Origin: Alkalitalea saponilacus
GTDB taxonomy: Bacteria; Bacteroidota; Bacteroidia; Bacteroidales; Marinilabiliaceae
Reading direction: 5' to 3'
Assembly (NCBI RefSeq): GCF_900168165.1
Contig: NZ_FUYV01000003.1
Coordinates: forward strand, 124,001-188,000
Length of the DNA: 64,000 bases
Within the stretch, counting starts at the first letter, position 1. The number at the start of each line of letters is the position of its first letter. Below, piece by piece: positions 45,468 through 55,877 of this stretch. The notes below the pieces were generated by a model, which was not told the DNA's origin, did no database searches, and was given only the letters and a program-made list of their open reading frames with translations. A program made the translations under genes and the position numbers.

Positions 45468-45682
45468 AAATAAAACTGTCAGATTTCGAGGGTTGGTTCA
45501 CGTTGTTAGTTTAAATGAGATGGTCGAATACTCCGTGTCCATATGATAACGATAATTAGAAAGATCTCTTCCGATTGTTATAAATTAAAGTCTTGTCTAT
45601 CGGGCTTTAAGTTTTACATCTAAAAATCTTTTCAAATGATTCAAAATGAATTTAAATAGTCTCTTAATTTAATATTTATAGA

Positions 45683-46654
45683 ATGAAACGGAACTACTTT
45701 TATTTTACATTATCCCTTGTCCTGCTTTTGGTTTCTTGTCATCAAAGTGAACAAGATCAAGTGGTGGGTAATCCCCTCTTCGGAGGATACTTTGGAGCTG
45801 ACCCGGCAATAGTTGAATATGAAGGGAAATTTTATATTTACGCAACAAAGGATCCATGGGGAGGAGACGATCTGGCTGTGTTTGTCACGGAAGATTTTTT
45901 GTCATGGGAAGAAGCTTCTTTAAATTGGCCAACTAAGGAGGCTTGTACCAGTCCAACGTCATTGGATGCAAATGTTTGGGCTCCAGATGTTATTCAAGGT
46001 AAAGACGGGCGCTTTTACATGTATATATCTGTTGGAAGTGAAATATGGGCAGGTGGAAGCGACCACCCTCTTGGCCCTTGGGAAAACCTAAAAGCCGACA
46101 ACACTCCATTGATTCCATCTGATTTTATTGAAGGAATACATCACATTGATGCAAATTGCTTTATTGATGATGATGGCAAAATATATTTATACTGGGGTTC
46201 TGGTTGGGACTGGGTTAATGGACGTTGCTTGGTTGTTCGTCTTGATGATGACATGAAAACCTTTCTTGAAGAGCCCCAGGATGTGACTCCTCCAAACTTT
46301 TTTGAGGGAGCCTTTATGATTAAGAGAAACGGACAGTATTACCTGATGTATTCTGATGGAATGGCGATTAATGAGACTTATCACATCAGGTATTCGGTAG
46401 GCGATACTCCTTATGGACCTTGGAGAGAAGGAAAATACAGTCCGATTTTGCAATCAACTCCCGATGGGGCAGTGGTAGGACCCGGCCATCACAGCGTATT
46501 CAGAGTCCACAATCAGGACTATATCCTTTATCACCGGATCTATCCACAGGAGCAGGAGTATGTTTTGCGTCAGCTATGCCTTGATAGTTTGAATTATGAT
46601 GCAAAAGGAAATATTCTGCCAATTTCATTAAACAGCGTGCCGCCTTTTGAATAG
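45683..46654 (+). CDS. GH43-family glycosidase, lipoprotein
   Basis: 323 residues with a lipoprotein signal ending in LLVSC (Cys19). The five-bladed propeller family is recognised from its three acidic residues: base Asp40 in GADPAI, pKa-modulating Asp156 in HIDANCF, and acid Glu208 in FFEGAFM. The conserved VWAPDV and GPGHHSVF lines are also present. GH43 members remove arabinofuranose, xylose or galactose from side chains or ends; the subfamily cannot be set here. The length matches a single-domain enzyme. It lies 215 bases after the GH16 gene, and a bidirectional terminator follows. Confidence 0.87.
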   Translation: MKRNYFYFTLSLVLLLVSCHQSEQDQVVGNPLFGGYFGADPAIVEYEGKFYIYATKDPWGGDDLAVFVTEDFLSWEEASLNWPTKEACTSPTSLDANVWAPDVIQGKDGRFYMYISVGSEIWAGGSDHPLGPWENLKADNTPLIPSDFIEGIHHIDANCFIDDDGKIYLYWGSGWDWVNGRCLVVRLDDDMKTFLEEPQDVTPPNFFEGAFMIKRNGQYYLMYSDGMAINETYHIRYSVGDTPYGPWREGKYSPILQSTPDGAVVGPGHHSVFRVHNQDYILYHRIYPQEQEYVLRQLCLDSLNYDAKGNILPISLNSVPPFE

Positions 46655-46852
46655 ATTCAACAAATGCATGAAATTTAAAATGTACAGATAAACGGTTTTT
46701 AGATGTACAATATCGTTCTTGAAATATTGATTGTATAATTAAATTTTAAAAGTTTTTTACAATTGCCGGGAAAAGTAAGTCTTAGTGTTTAATTCTAGAA
46801 TTGATCGTATGGTCTTATATTCCGCGATTTTTGTTAGGTGTGATTTGTTTTA

Positions 46853-46882
46853 AAAAAGGGCTGTCGATCGACAGCCCTTTTT
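46853..46882. terminator. Bidirectional terminator hairpin after the GH43 gene
   Basis: AAAAAGGGCTGTC (46853-46865) pairs with GACAGCCCTTTTT (46870-46882), loop GATC; the complete 22-base centre is a perfect palindrome. T-runs occur on both strands. Confidence 0.9.
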
Positions 46883-47319
46883 ACTCCTGCTGTTATTCTG
46901 TTCCGGATTAAATTCTCCTACTTCTGATTTTAGTTTTGGTGCGAATTGGGTCTAATTTCCCACGTCATCATTTACTCCAGTAATGAAATATTGGTATGGC
47001 CATGAATCTCTTTTTGACATTTAAACAAGTGTGAGAATTCTATGTCCATTTGACGAGGATGCCATCCAACAAATTGTATGAAGATTGCTTTTTGGATAAC
47101 TAATTTCAGAGAAAGTAAGAGTATTTGAATATATAAATAGCCTCCGGGAAATATCTCACTTGTGTTGAGATTTTTAGAATTTGTATAGTTAAGTGTTTGA
47201 TTGTTTGTGCGTAGTGGTGACGTTGAAATACATTTAACACCTAAGTGGTGCACATAGCAACCTTGTATGTACACAAATTATCCCTTGATGTCATACAAAT
47301 ACGTCCAAGCAATCAAGAA

Positions 47320-47336
47320 GTGTTAAAATATATTTG
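47320..47336 (+). promoter_or_regulatory. Candidate -7 box of the GH2 gene preceded by a GTGTTAAA motif
   Basis: TATATTTG at 47329-47336 fits TAnnTTTG, and GTGTTAAA at 47320-47327 directly precedes it. The leader would be about 215 bases. No convincing -33 box was found. Confidence 0.4.
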
Positions 47337-47557
47337 TAAAGTCTAATGAATTGTTTCGGTTGGCATGATTGGATTCTGTCAAGCAACTGTTTAGTGTGGA
47401 GTTTTTCACATAATGCCGATTTTTGGTTAATTCCGGTTATAAAAGATTATTGATGTCCCCATCATGCGAAATCATTTTAAACAATTACATTTAGTAGGAG
47501 GTATATCTAATAAGTTCTAGGAAATAGATAAATTCTAACAAATAAATTAGAAGAGTA

Positions 47558-50437
47558 ATGAATAGGATACTAAGAAAAATGGGAGTTCTGTTAGCAGTTT
47601 TAATATTGTCTTTATCAGCAATTGCTGAGTCATCACCTCGCGAACGCTTGCTGATGAATTATGACTGGAAGTTTGCATTTGGACATGCAACTAACATTGA
47701 AAAGGACTTTAATGTTGGTACCAGTTATTTTACCTATTTGGCCAAAGCCGGATATGGTGATGGTGCCGCAGCTGCTGATTTCGATGATCGATCATGGCGA
47801 CTGTTGGACTTGCCTCACGATTGGGCTGTAGAAGCAGAATTTCATCCCGATGCTAGTCATAGCCACGGCTATAAGGCTGTAGGGCCAGGTTTTCCAGAGT
47901 CAAGTGTTGGTTGGTATCGACGTTCATTTTATATTCCGGAGGAGGATTTAGGAAAGCGTATTTTTATTGAATTTGAGGGTGTTTTTCGTGATGCCAGGGT
48001 TTGGGTGAACGGATTTTATTGCGGCAACGAGCCCAGCGGGTATACCAGTTTTTCATATGATGTAACTGAATATCTCAATTATGGAGGCAATAATGTAGTT
48101 TCAATTCGTGTTGATGCATGTATGGAAGAGGGGTGGTTTTACGAAGGAGCTGGAGTATACCGACATGTTCATTTAACCAAAACAGATCCATTGTATGTTC
48201 CGCAATACGGAACATATGTAACCACACAAGTTGATGACAGCCGGTCAGAGGTTACAGCTCGTATCACTGTTATGAATAAGAATCTTGAACCGGCATCTTT
48301 TCAGATTGAGAATAAAATAATTGATGCTGAGGGACGCGTAGTTGCTTCAGGAAGGTCTGGTATTAAAGAATTAAAATCTATGTTTCATGGCGAGTACCCC
48401 ATGATATTAAATGTCGACAATCCCCGTTTATGGGATATTGATGATCCACACCTTTATCAACTGGTTACAAACATATACCAGAACGAAGTTTTGGTGGACG
48501 AGTTTAAAACAACTTTTGGCATTCGCACCATAGAATGGACGCCTGATAGAGGCTTTTTCCTCAATGGCCGGCATGTGAAAATTAAAGGAACCAATAATCA
48601 TCAAAATCATGCCGGGGTTGGAACGGCCATTCCTGATGCACTTCACGAATGGCGTATTCGTCAGCTGCAATACATGGGTAACAACACTTACCGCATGGCT
48701 CATTATCCACCTTCACCTGCACTGCTTGAAGCTTGCGACAGAATGGGAATGCTGGTGGTAAATGAAAACCGAATAATGGGAACCACAGATGAAATATTGG
48801 ATCATCTGCGTAGATTGATGATAAGGGACAGAAATCATCCAAGCGTCATCCTCTGGTCAATTGGTAACGAAGAGTGGATGATTGAAGGAAATGAAAAGGG
48901 CGCACGAATTGCGCTCAACATGCAGGCTTTTGCGAAAAAGTACGATGTAACAAGACCCATAAATGTCGCTGTAAGCGGTACTTGGGGGGGCGGAATTTCC
49001 AGTGTGATTGAAGTTATGGGGTATAATTATTTGCGCCATGGAGATACCGATAAGCATTACGCCGCAAATCCGTGGCAGGCTTCTTTGGGAACTGAAGAAG
49101 GATCTACCAACACCACACGGGGTATTTATTTCGACGATTTTGAAAAGCAGCATTTAGCTGCATATGATCGTCCTACAAATGGTTTTATACGAATCCGCGA
49201 TGGTTGGAAGCATTACGCAGAGCGTGATTATTTAGCCGGAATGTGTATCTGGACCGGGTTTGATTATAGAGGAGAATCTACGCCATTTGAATTCCCATCA
49301 GTTGTTTCTTATTTTGGTATGATGGATTTGTGCGGTTTTCCCAAAGATAATGTCTATTATTTGAAGTCATGGTGGTCCAATGATCCGGTTTTGCATGTCT
49401 TTCCGCATTGGAACTGGCCCGGCCGTGAAGGAGAGGAGATTGATGTTTGGGTTTACAGCAACTTTGAGGAGATAGAGTTATTCTTAAACGGAGAAAGTCT
49501 GGGAAGACAGACTATGAAACCCAATGATTATCTTTCATGGATGGTAGAGTACCAGCCCGGCACAGTAAAAGCAGTGGCTTACGAGAACGGTGAGGTTGCC
49601 ATGACAACTGAAGTTTCTACTACCGGAGCTCCTTCTACTGTCGCGCTGGTTGCCGACAGAACTGAGATTCGTGGCGACCGGGCAGATCTGTCTGTTATCA
49701 CTGTGCGGGTGGAAGATGAGAACGGTGCTTTAATTCCTGATGCGATGCATGATGTTGTTTTTGATATTTCAGGCCCCGGACGAATTATTGGAGTTGGAAA
49801 TGGCGATCCGGTTTCTCACGAGCCATGCAAGTTTGTAGAAACGATTAAGGCATTCAAGATTGAGAATATTCGAGAAAAACCGCTTTCTGATGTGCGCATG
49901 AGAAGGGTTTTGGCGCCAGGTTTTGATTGTTCATCCTGGAAGCCCGGGTTGCAGGGAGATGGTCTTGCGCCCGGCACAGAGTCCGTTCCAATGGTTGTCA
50001 GAGGGACTTTTAACCTAAGTAATGAAGAACTTCTAAAAGGCAAAATTCAGTGGATGTATAAAAGTATTGGACACAATCAGTCAGTTTATGTGAATGGCAC
50101 TCTTGTTGGAGAAAATCTATCCGGAGATGTTCCGTTTCACCAGTTCGACCTCTCGGCATCCGAACTTAGGACTGGAGTCAATGTGGTAACAATGGTCGCT
50201 AATCCTTATGTTAAGACACATGTCTGGAACAGTGAAAATACCGATCCTGGATTGGTGCGTGTTGAAATTCCTGCTAATCAATGGAGACGAAGGGTGTTTA
50301 ACGGTTTGGCACAAGTTCTTGTGCAGAGCACAGGAGAGGCAGGTGATATTATTCTTTCAGCCAAATCAGAAGGGTTAAAGCGTGATGATATTGTGATCAC
50401 TGCTTTGGAATCTGATATGAGTCCTGTTGTGAAATGA
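47558..50437 (+). CDS. GH2 beta-galactosidase-type enzyme
   Basis: 959 residues with a signal peptide ending AIA (residue 23). Domain order: N-terminal sugar-binding beta domain (about 75-215), immunoglobulin-like domain (about 220-330), TIM barrel (about 335-640), then further beta domains, including an Ig-like/DUF4982-type region (about 645-770) and a jelly-roll-like insert (about 800-905). The acid/base is Glu438 in SIGNEEW, and the probable nucleophile is Glu513 in LGTEEGS. HYPPSPALLEACDRMGMLVV is the classic GH2 line. The enzyme removes beta-linked galactose or a related sugar, probably in the periplasm. It stands between terminators as a single gene. Confidence 0.88.
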   Translation: MNRILRKMGVLLAVLILSLSAIAESSPRERLLMNYDWKFAFGHATNIEKDFNVGTSYFTYLAKAGYGDGAAAADFDDRSWRLLDLPHDWAVEAEFHPDASHSHGYKAVGPGFPESSVGWYRRSFYIPEEDLGKRIFIEFEGVFRDARVWVNGFYCGNEPSGYTSFSYDVTEYLNYGGNNVVSIRVDACMEEGWFYEGAGVYRHVHLTKTDPLYVPQYGTYVTTQVDDSRSEVTARITVMNKNLEPASFQIENKIIDAEGRVVASGRSGIKELKSMFHGEYPMILNVDNPRLWDIDDPHLYQLVTNIYQNEVLVDEFKTTFGIRTIEWTPDRGFFLNGRHVKIKGTNNHQNHAGVGTAIPDALHEWRIRQLQYMGNNTYRMAHYPPSPALLEACDRMGMLVVNENRIMGTTDEILDHLRRLMIRDRNHPSVILWSIGNEEWMIEGNEKGARIALNMQAFAKKYDVTRPINVAVSGTWGGGISSVIEVMGYNYLRHGDTDKHYAANPWQASLGTEEGSTNTTRGIYFDDFEKQHLAAYDRPTNGFIRIRDGWKHYAERDYLAGMCIWTGFDYRGESTPFEFPSVVSYFGMMDLCGFPKDNVYYLKSWWSNDPVLHVFPHWNWPGREGEEIDVWVYSNFEEIELFLNGESLGRQTMKPNDYLSWMVEYQPGTVKAVAYENGEVAMTTEVSTTGAPSTVALVADRTEIRGDRADLSVITVRVEDENGALIPDAMHDVVFDISGPGRIIGVGNGDPVSHEPCKFVETIKAFKIENIREKPLSDVRMRRVLAPGFDCSSWKPGLQGDGLAPGTESVPMVVRGTFNLSNEELLKGKIQWMYKSIGHNQSVYVNGTLVGENLSGDVPFHQFDLSASELRTGVNVVTMVANPYVKTHVWNSENTDPGLVRVEIPANQWRRRVFNGLAQVLVQSTGEAGDIILSAKSEGLKRDDIVITALESDMSPVVK

Positions 50438-50484
50438 TGAGTTTTGTATTGTGGTTTGTTTTATAATGATTATGTTTTTCTTAA

Positions 50485-50511
50485 ATGCCGAATCGCATAA
50501 GGATTCGGCAT
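50485..50511 (+). terminator. Stem-loop after the GH2 gene
   Basis: ATGCCGAATC (50485-50494) pairs with 50502-50511 around a 7-base loop. The T-run is weak, so termination efficiency is uncertain. Confidence 0.6.
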
Positions 50512-50724
50512 ATAGAAAATTCTCTTTTCAATTGATTGCAAATCGAAACCCCTTAAATCATAGAAATTGCAGAAGCCAGATTCAACTTATATCATAAATT
50601 CTCAAACCAGATTATTGGAAAACCCGGGGACAAAAGTATTATCCGAACGTTCAGTTGTTTGATAATATGGTTTAAAATAATACAAGATTATGACAATAAA
50701 GTATTTGTGTGGTTGGTAGTGGTA

Positions 50725-50743
50725 GGCATATCTTGCATATGCC
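50725..50743. promoter_or_regulatory. 7-5-7 inverted repeat upstream of the GH31 gene
   Basis: GGCATAT (50725-50731) and ATATGCC (50737-50743) flank CTTGC, 33 bases before the ATG. It could be an operator; its promoter was not found. Confidence 0.35.
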
Positions 50744-50776
50744 AATTTATTAATCGGTTTATAAAATCTCAATGTT

Positions 50777-53194
50777 ATGAAAAAATATAATTGGCATGTT
50801 TTCAACAAGAAAACAGTGCTCATTTTGGCAGTAGTCTTACTGTCGGTTCCAGTTAAAGGACAAATGCAGGGAATGCAGTTGCTGAATGAACCCCAGGAAC
50901 TGACTCCGGATTTCAGATCTTTCCGGAATACATACTTTGTGGCTGATCGTTTAGCAGACTTTAATCCTGAAACAGCTACAGGTAAAATTGTTTACGAACG
51001 ATACAATTACGAAACTCGTCAGGCTTTCAGTAACATGTTGGGAGTGCTTGCTCCGGCTGAACCAAATGAATTCCCGGCAGGAGAATACGAAGTTTCTCCC
51101 GCGCTGCCTTTTTCACTGGAGTTTATCTCACCCCGCGCGGTTAGAATTCGTGCACAATCCGGTGTTGTTGCTCCTCAGGTTGCAGCACAGAAGTCTTTGA
51201 TGCTGATCAATAACGATATGCCGCCATGTAAGAATTGGGTTTATTCCAAAGTGGATGAAGGCCATAAGTACACCAGCCCTTATGGGTCTGTTGTTATTAC
51301 TGAACAACCATGGCGCGTGACTGTCTACGACGAAAATGGTCGCATATTAACAAGTACCAATAATTATGAGGATAATACCTCAACCTATACTCCGGTTCTG
51401 CCTTTTTCCTGGGTAAGAAGAGCAAGAGATTATTCGAGAAGTTTTAATGCAGCTTTTAACCTTCAACCCGGAGAGAAAATTTTTGGTTTTGGCGAACAAT
51501 ATACCGAATTCAATAAAAGAGGCCAAAGTGTTACGTTATGGGTAAATGACGCAAATGGCACACAGAATGAAACAAGTTACAAACCTATCCCATTTTTCTT
51601 AAGCAGCAGAGGCTATGGTATGTTTATTCATACATCCACACCTATCACTGCCGATATTGGTAAATATTTCAGTGGTGTAAATTCTCTTATGATTGGAGAT
51701 GAAGAACTGGATCTGTTTATATTTATAGGAGACCCTAGAGATGTTCTTAACGAATATACCAACGTTACAGGAAAACCTACCATGCCTCCGTTGTGGTCTT
51801 TTGGATTCTGGATGAGTCGCATAACCTATTTCTCAGAAGCAGAAGGCCGCGAAGCGGCCCGGCAGTTGCGCGAAAACAGGATTCCGGCAGATGTCATCAA
51901 TTTTGATACCGGTTGGTTTGAAGTTGACTGGCGATGTGATTATCAATTTGCAGAATCGCGGTTTGATGATGCTGAAAAGATGATATCAGACCTGAAGGCA
52001 GATGGCTTTCATACATGTTTATGGCAGTTGCCATATTTTGTGCCGAAGAACAGATTATTTCAGGAGATCGTTGAGCAAGGATTGTTTGTGAGAAATACAA
52101 AAGGAAATATTCCATACGAAGATGCAGTTCTTGATTTCACCAACCCAGCTGCCATTAAATGGTACGAGGATAAAATACGAGGTTTGCTTGAAATGGGAGT
52201 AGGTTCTATAAAAGTCGATTTTGGAGAAGCTGCTCCGGTATATGGAATTTATCATAACGGTCGTACCGGATGGTATGAGCATAACTTGTATCCCCTTCGT
52301 TATAATAAAATAGTGGCCGAACTAACTCAAGAAATTAAAGGTGAAAATATCATTTGGGCAAGAAGTACATGGGCTGGCTCCCAGAGGTATCCTCTCCATT
52401 GGGGAGGAGATCCGGCTCCGACCAATTCAGCCATGAAAGCAACATTGCGTGGCGGGTTAAGCATGGGGGTGAGTGGATTTACTTTCTGGAGTCATGATGT
52501 GGGAGGTTTCGTTGATCCTACGCCGGCAGATGTTTATAAGCGTTGGCTGGCCTTTGGGGTTCTGTCTTCTCACACACGTGCTCATGGTCATCCACCAAAA
52601 GAGCCTTGGGAATATGGTGAAGAGTTTTTGAACGATTACAGGGATGCTGTTAACATGCGGTATAAGTTGATGCCTTATATTTATGCTCAGTCGAAGCATG
52701 GAGTGGAAAACGGTCTCCCTATGATGCGGGCTCTTTTTATTGAGTATCCTGACGACCCGGGTGCCTGGTTGGTTGATGATCAGTACCTTTTCGGGTCTGA
52801 CATGTTGGTAGCTCCTCATTTTGAAAATCTGGAGGCCAGAGATGTCTATTTACCAGGAAATCATAAGTGGATAGATTATCAAACAGGAAAAGTTTACAAT
52901 CCCGGATGGAACAGGATTGAAACGGCACATATTCCTGCAGTAATTTTGGTGCGTGATGGGGCGGTTATTCCACACATTGGACTTGCTCAGGCTACAAAAT
53001 ATATGGACTGGTCAAATATTGAACTGAAAGTATTTAGTGCAGATGAGACGACTGCAAAAGGCAAGGTCTGCTTGCCTGCAGATGATATGCTTAAAGAAGT
53101 TGTTGTAAATAAAAGAGATGGGAAAGCAGAACTGGTGTCAAATCCTTTTGGTAGGCGAACCAAATTGAACGTTTCCGTTTTTGATGTTAAATAG
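50777..53194 (+). CDS. GH31 alpha-glycosidase (alpha-xylosidase-like)
   Basis: 805 residues with a signal peptide of about 29 residues ending VKGQ. An N-terminal galactose-mutarotase-like beta domain (about 60-320) is followed by the TIM barrel (about 340-680) and C-terminal beta domains. The nucleophile is Asp481 in IKVDFGE. The acid/base is Asp545 in HWGGDPAP. The KVDFGE line resembles the KTDFGE of alpha-xylosidases such as YicI rather than the WIDMNE of alpha-glucosidases, so alpha-xylosidase activity is more likely. SHDVGGF and RYKLMPYIYA are further family lines. It most likely works on imported side chains in the periplasm. Confidence 0.88.
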   Translation: MKKYNWHVFNKKTVLILAVVLLSVPVKGQMQGMQLLNEPQELTPDFRSFRNTYFVADRLADFNPETATGKIVYERYNYETRQAFSNMLGVLAPAEPNEFPAGEYEVSPALPFSLEFISPRAVRIRAQSGVVAPQVAAQKSLMLINNDMPPCKNWVYSKVDEGHKYTSPYGSVVITEQPWRVTVYDENGRILTSTNNYEDNTSTYTPVLPFSWVRRARDYSRSFNAAFNLQPGEKIFGFGEQYTEFNKRGQSVTLWVNDANGTQNETSYKPIPFFLSSRGYGMFIHTSTPITADIGKYFSGVNSLMIGDEELDLFIFIGDPRDVLNEYTNVTGKPTMPPLWSFGFWMSRITYFSEAEGREAARQLRENRIPADVINFDTGWFEVDWRCDYQFAESRFDDAEKMISDLKADGFHTCLWQLPYFVPKNRLFQEIVEQGLFVRNTKGNIPYEDAVLDFTNPAAIKWYEDKIRGLLEMGVGSIKVDFGEAAPVYGIYHNGRTGWYEHNLYPLRYNKIVAELTQEIKGENIIWARSTWAGSQRYPLHWGGDPAPTNSAMKATLRGGLSMGVSGFTFWSHDVGGFVDPTPADVYKRWLAFGVLSSHTRAHGHPPKEPWEYGEEFLNDYRDAVNMRYKLMPYIYAQSKHGVENGLPMMRALFIEYPDDPGAWLVDDQYLFGSDMLVAPHFENLEARDVYLPGNHKWIDYQTGKVYNPGWNRIETAHIPAVILVRDGAVIPHIGLAQATKYMDWSNIELKVFSADETTAKGKVCLPADDMLKEVVVNKRDGKAELVSNPFGRRTKLNVSVFDVK

Positions 53195-53204
53195 TTGAGT
53201 GCTG

Positions 53205-53238
53205 ATCAGGGCTTCACTTAACGTGAAGCCCTGATTTT
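53205..53238 (+). terminator. Rho-independent terminator after the GH31 gene
   Basis: ATCAGGGCTTCAC (53205-53217) pairs perfectly with 53223-53235 around TTAAC and is followed by TTTT. It lies 11 bases after the stop codon. Confidence 0.88.
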
Positions 53239-53449
53239 GTATATTTAGAATTGAAAGTGGCTTTTTTATATCATACCAAATGAATTCAGAAATGTTCTGA
53301 TTTCTCATCTTCAGATTAGCGACTAGATTTTTAAGGGTGGTAATGTTGAGATGGTTGAGCGCAGATATATAGATTTATGGTTGCTTTAGCTGTATGCAAT
53401 TGAAATGAGTCCCGAGGCTTCGGGAATAACTAACATAAATTATAAACAG

Positions 53450-55423
53450 ATGAAGAAACAGATTGTTATTCTTTTAACGGCACTTCTGATTACCTCTCTT
53501 TCATATAGCGAGGCACTTAAGTTGCAATCACCCGGAAAAAATCTTGAAATCGAGGTTGAAGTAACTGATTATGTATCATGGTCACTCTTTATGGATGGAG
53601 AGAAGGTGATGGGGCCTTCTACCATTTCACTTACACTCGAAAGAGAAGGTGTTTTGGGACGAGATACAAGGGTTCGTCGGGTTACCCGGCAATCCGAGAA
53701 CCAGATCATCAACACGCCTGTTTATAGAAAAAGTGAGGTTATTAATCACTATAATCAAATGACGGTTGAGTTGAGAGACGGTCTTGGTATTGTTTTCAGA
53801 GTTTATGATGATGGGGCTGCATATCGGTTAACCACTTCATTCCGTCGTGATATAGTTATTTTAGATGAAGAAGTCAATATGGTATTTCCCACGCACGAAA
53901 AAGCTTGGGTTCCATACATTGTTCCGAGGGAATTTGATCCATACAGTACTTCTTTTGAAAGTACTTACGATTTGCTTACCCTGGATGAGGTTGTGGCAGA
54001 TTCGTTAATTATCATGCCACTGCTTGTGGAAGCCGGGAAAAACAGGAAGATTGTGATTACAGAAGTGGACCTTGAAGATTATCCCGGAATGTTTCTTACT
54101 GTGAATAACGAACGCACCGGCTATTCTGCCCGGTTTGCACCTTACCCTCTTGCAGAGGAGCGTGGCGGACATAATAATCTGCAATCCATTGTAACAAAAC
54201 GCGCCGAATATATTGCCAAATCAGAGGGTAGAAGAAACTTCCCCTGGCGAGCTGTAGCTGTTAGTAATAAAGATGTGGAGCTGCTTGATAATGACCTGGT
54301 GGCTCGTTTGGCATCCCCCAACCGCATTGGTGATTTGTCGTGGATTAAGCCCGGAAAGGTTGCATGGGATTGGTGGAATTACCTAAATATCTATAATGTG
54401 GATTTTAGGGCAGGTGTAAATACTGAAACATACAAATACTACATTGACTTTGCGGCCGAATATGGTATAGAGTATGTTATTCTTGATGAGGGCTGGTCTG
54501 AACAGGAGAGTCTGCTTCAGATTAAGCCTTATATAGATCTTGAAGGTATCATTAAACATGCAAAAGATCGTGGGGTCGGCATTATTCTCTGGGCAGGTTG
54601 GTTGCCTTTGAACCAGGAAATGGATGAGGTGATGAGGGTCTATTCAGCAATGGGCGTGGCAGGATATAAAATAGATTTTATGGATCGGGACGATCAGCCG
54701 GTTGTGAATTTTTACTACAAGGTAGCAGAAATGGCAGCCAAATACCAGCAGTTGGTTAATTTTCATGGTTCTTACAAGCCTACCGGTTTGCAATTCACAT
54801 ACCCGAACGTAATCACTTTCGAAGGTGTTTATGGTTTGGAGAATGTTAAGTGGACAGATTATCTGGATATGCCGGAATATGATGTGACCATCCCGTTTAT
54901 CAGAGCATTGGCCGGCCCCATGGATTATACGCCTGGCGCCATGATTAATTCGAACCGCTGGAACTGGAGAGCGATGCATGCAACTCCCATGAGTCAGGGT
55001 ACAAGGTGTCATCAATTGGCTATGTATATTGTTTATGAATCACCTCTTTCGATGATGGCCGACAACCCCACTCACTATAAAAGGGAACATGAGAGCACCA
55101 GGTTTATTGCTTCAATTCCCACGGTGTTTGATCAAACAGTTGCGCTTGATGGTGTTTTAGGAGAATATGTGGCCATCGCCCGCCGTAATGGGAAAAATTG
55201 GTATGTGGGCGCCATGACAAACTGGGACGAGCGTGAGATAACCATCGACTTTTCATTTCTGGGAGAGGGTGAATACGATGCAGTAATCTTCAGAGATGGA
55301 ATTAATGCCGACCGTAACGGGCAGGATTATGTACGTGAGGTAAAGCGAGTTGATAAAGGTACAACGATGACTGTTAATATGTCAACAGGCGGCGGTTGGG
55401 CTGCCTCTATAAAGAGAAGGTGA
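53450..55423 (+). CDS. GH97-family glycosidase (retaining alpha-galactosidase-like)
   Basis: 657 residues from the ATG at 53450 (signal peptide MKKQIVILLTALLITSLSYS); a start at 53405 adds 15 hydrophilic residues. The N-terminal beta-sandwich (about 20-265), (beta/alpha)8 barrel (about 280-540) and C-terminal beta domain are those of GH97. AGYKIDFMDRDDQ carries Asp409 at the nucleophile position of retaining members. NVITFEGVYGLEN has Glu458, a candidate acid/base. Inverting SusB-type alpha-glucosidases lack this Asp, so a retaining alpha-galactosidase is favoured. The ELR(D/N)..L..VFRVYDDGAAYR line is the family hallmark. It lies between two terminators and is probably a single gene. Confidence 0.88.
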   Translation: MKKQIVILLTALLITSLSYSEALKLQSPGKNLEIEVEVTDYVSWSLFMDGEKVMGPSTISLTLEREGVLGRDTRVRRVTRQSENQIINTPVYRKSEVINHYNQMTVELRDGLGIVFRVYDDGAAYRLTTSFRRDIVILDEEVNMVFPTHEKAWVPYIVPREFDPYSTSFESTYDLLTLDEVVADSLIIMPLLVEAGKNRKIVITEVDLEDYPGMFLTVNNERTGYSARFAPYPLAEERGGHNNLQSIVTKRAEYIAKSEGRRNFPWRAVAVSNKDVELLDNDLVARLASPNRIGDLSWIKPGKVAWDWWNYLNIYNVDFRAGVNTETYKYYIDFAAEYGIEYVILDEGWSEQESLLQIKPYIDLEGIIKHAKDRGVGIILWAGWLPLNQEMDEVMRVYSAMGVAGYKIDFMDRDDQPVVNFYYKVAEMAAKYQQLVNFHGSYKPTGLQFTYPNVITFEGVYGLENVKWTDYLDMPEYDVTIPFIRALAGPMDYTPGAMINSNRWNWRAMHATPMSQGTRCHQLAMYIVYESPLSMMADNPTHYKREHESTRFIASIPTVFDQTVALDGVLGEYVAIARRNGKNWYVGAMTNWDEREITIDFSFLGEGEYDAVIFRDGINADRNGQDYVREVKRVDKGTTMTVNMSTGGGWAASIKRR

Positions 55424-55447
55424 CTTTTTAAATTCATTCTAATGAAG

Positions 55448-55480
55448 AAAAGGATTCCGGGTAACCGGAATCCTTTTTTT
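55448..55480 (+). terminator. Rho-independent terminator after the GH97 gene
   Basis: AAAAGGATTCCGG (55448-55460) pairs perfectly with 55465-55477 around GTAA and continues in a T-run to 55480. Confidence 0.92.
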
Positions 55481-55762
55481 ATTTCCGTTATCGAATAAAA
55501 TGATGTGGGTTTAACTCTTTTTGATCTTTTTGTTAAAGTGGTTTTGGTTGGTGTGGTGATTAAATGTGGGTTTGTGGGTTGTTTAAAGTGTATAAAATCA
55601 AGTGTAAAAGATTTGATTGATGAGGTTTTTATGAGGTTTGGATTTTTATAAAAGAGTTTATTGTGAAATGACATTTATTCAAAAATTAACATCTGTATAT
55701 ACTTTTGCTGTTGATGTGTTCATAAGCTATGAGCCTAATTTCACACCTGACTTTTTATTGTT

Positions 55763-55801
55763 GAAAGCGTTCCCAACGATGTGTCGTTGGGAAACGTTTT
55801 C
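55763..55801 (+). promoter_or_regulatory. Long hairpin in the leader of the second GH16 gene
   Basis: TCCCAACGA (55771-55779) pairs with TCGTTGGGA (55784-55792), extended outward past one bulged A by eight more pairs to 55763 and 55801. It lies 77 bases before the ATG and about 55 bases after a possible -7 box. It could attenuate transcription or stabilise the 5' end. A U-run after it is missing. Confidence 0.45.
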
Positions 55802-55877
55802 AAAATAAACCGAAGGAATATTCATTTAAGGATTATAAAATCATTTTATCATACCATTAATCTTAAATCTTGAAAGA

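Larger units (their letters stand above)
46655..47557. other. 903-base intergenic region upstream of the GH2 gene
   Basis: The longest non-coding stretch in the window. It holds a terminator (46853-46882), a TTTAACAC/GTGTTAAA pair (47233-47240 and 47320-47327) and a -7 box (47329-47336). A 100-residue minus-strand frame at 46972-47274 has no signal peptide, domain or family likeness and is not called. Confidence 0.65.
50438..50776. other. 339-base intergenic region
   Basis: It holds a hairpin after the GH2 gene (50485-50511) and a 7-5-7 inverted repeat (50725-50743) before the GH31 gene. No gene was recognised. Confidence 0.65.
55424..55877. other. 454-base intergenic region before the second GH16 gene
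   Basis: It holds the terminator of the GH97 gene (55448-55480), a -7-like TACTTTTG (55700-55707) and a long hairpin (55763-55801). No small gene was recognised. Confidence 0.7.

Noticed and set aside
46972-47274. 100-residue minus-strand frame in the longest intergenic region
   Set aside because: No signal peptide, domain or coherent pattern; it lies in a region that carries regulatory motifs for the GH2 gene.
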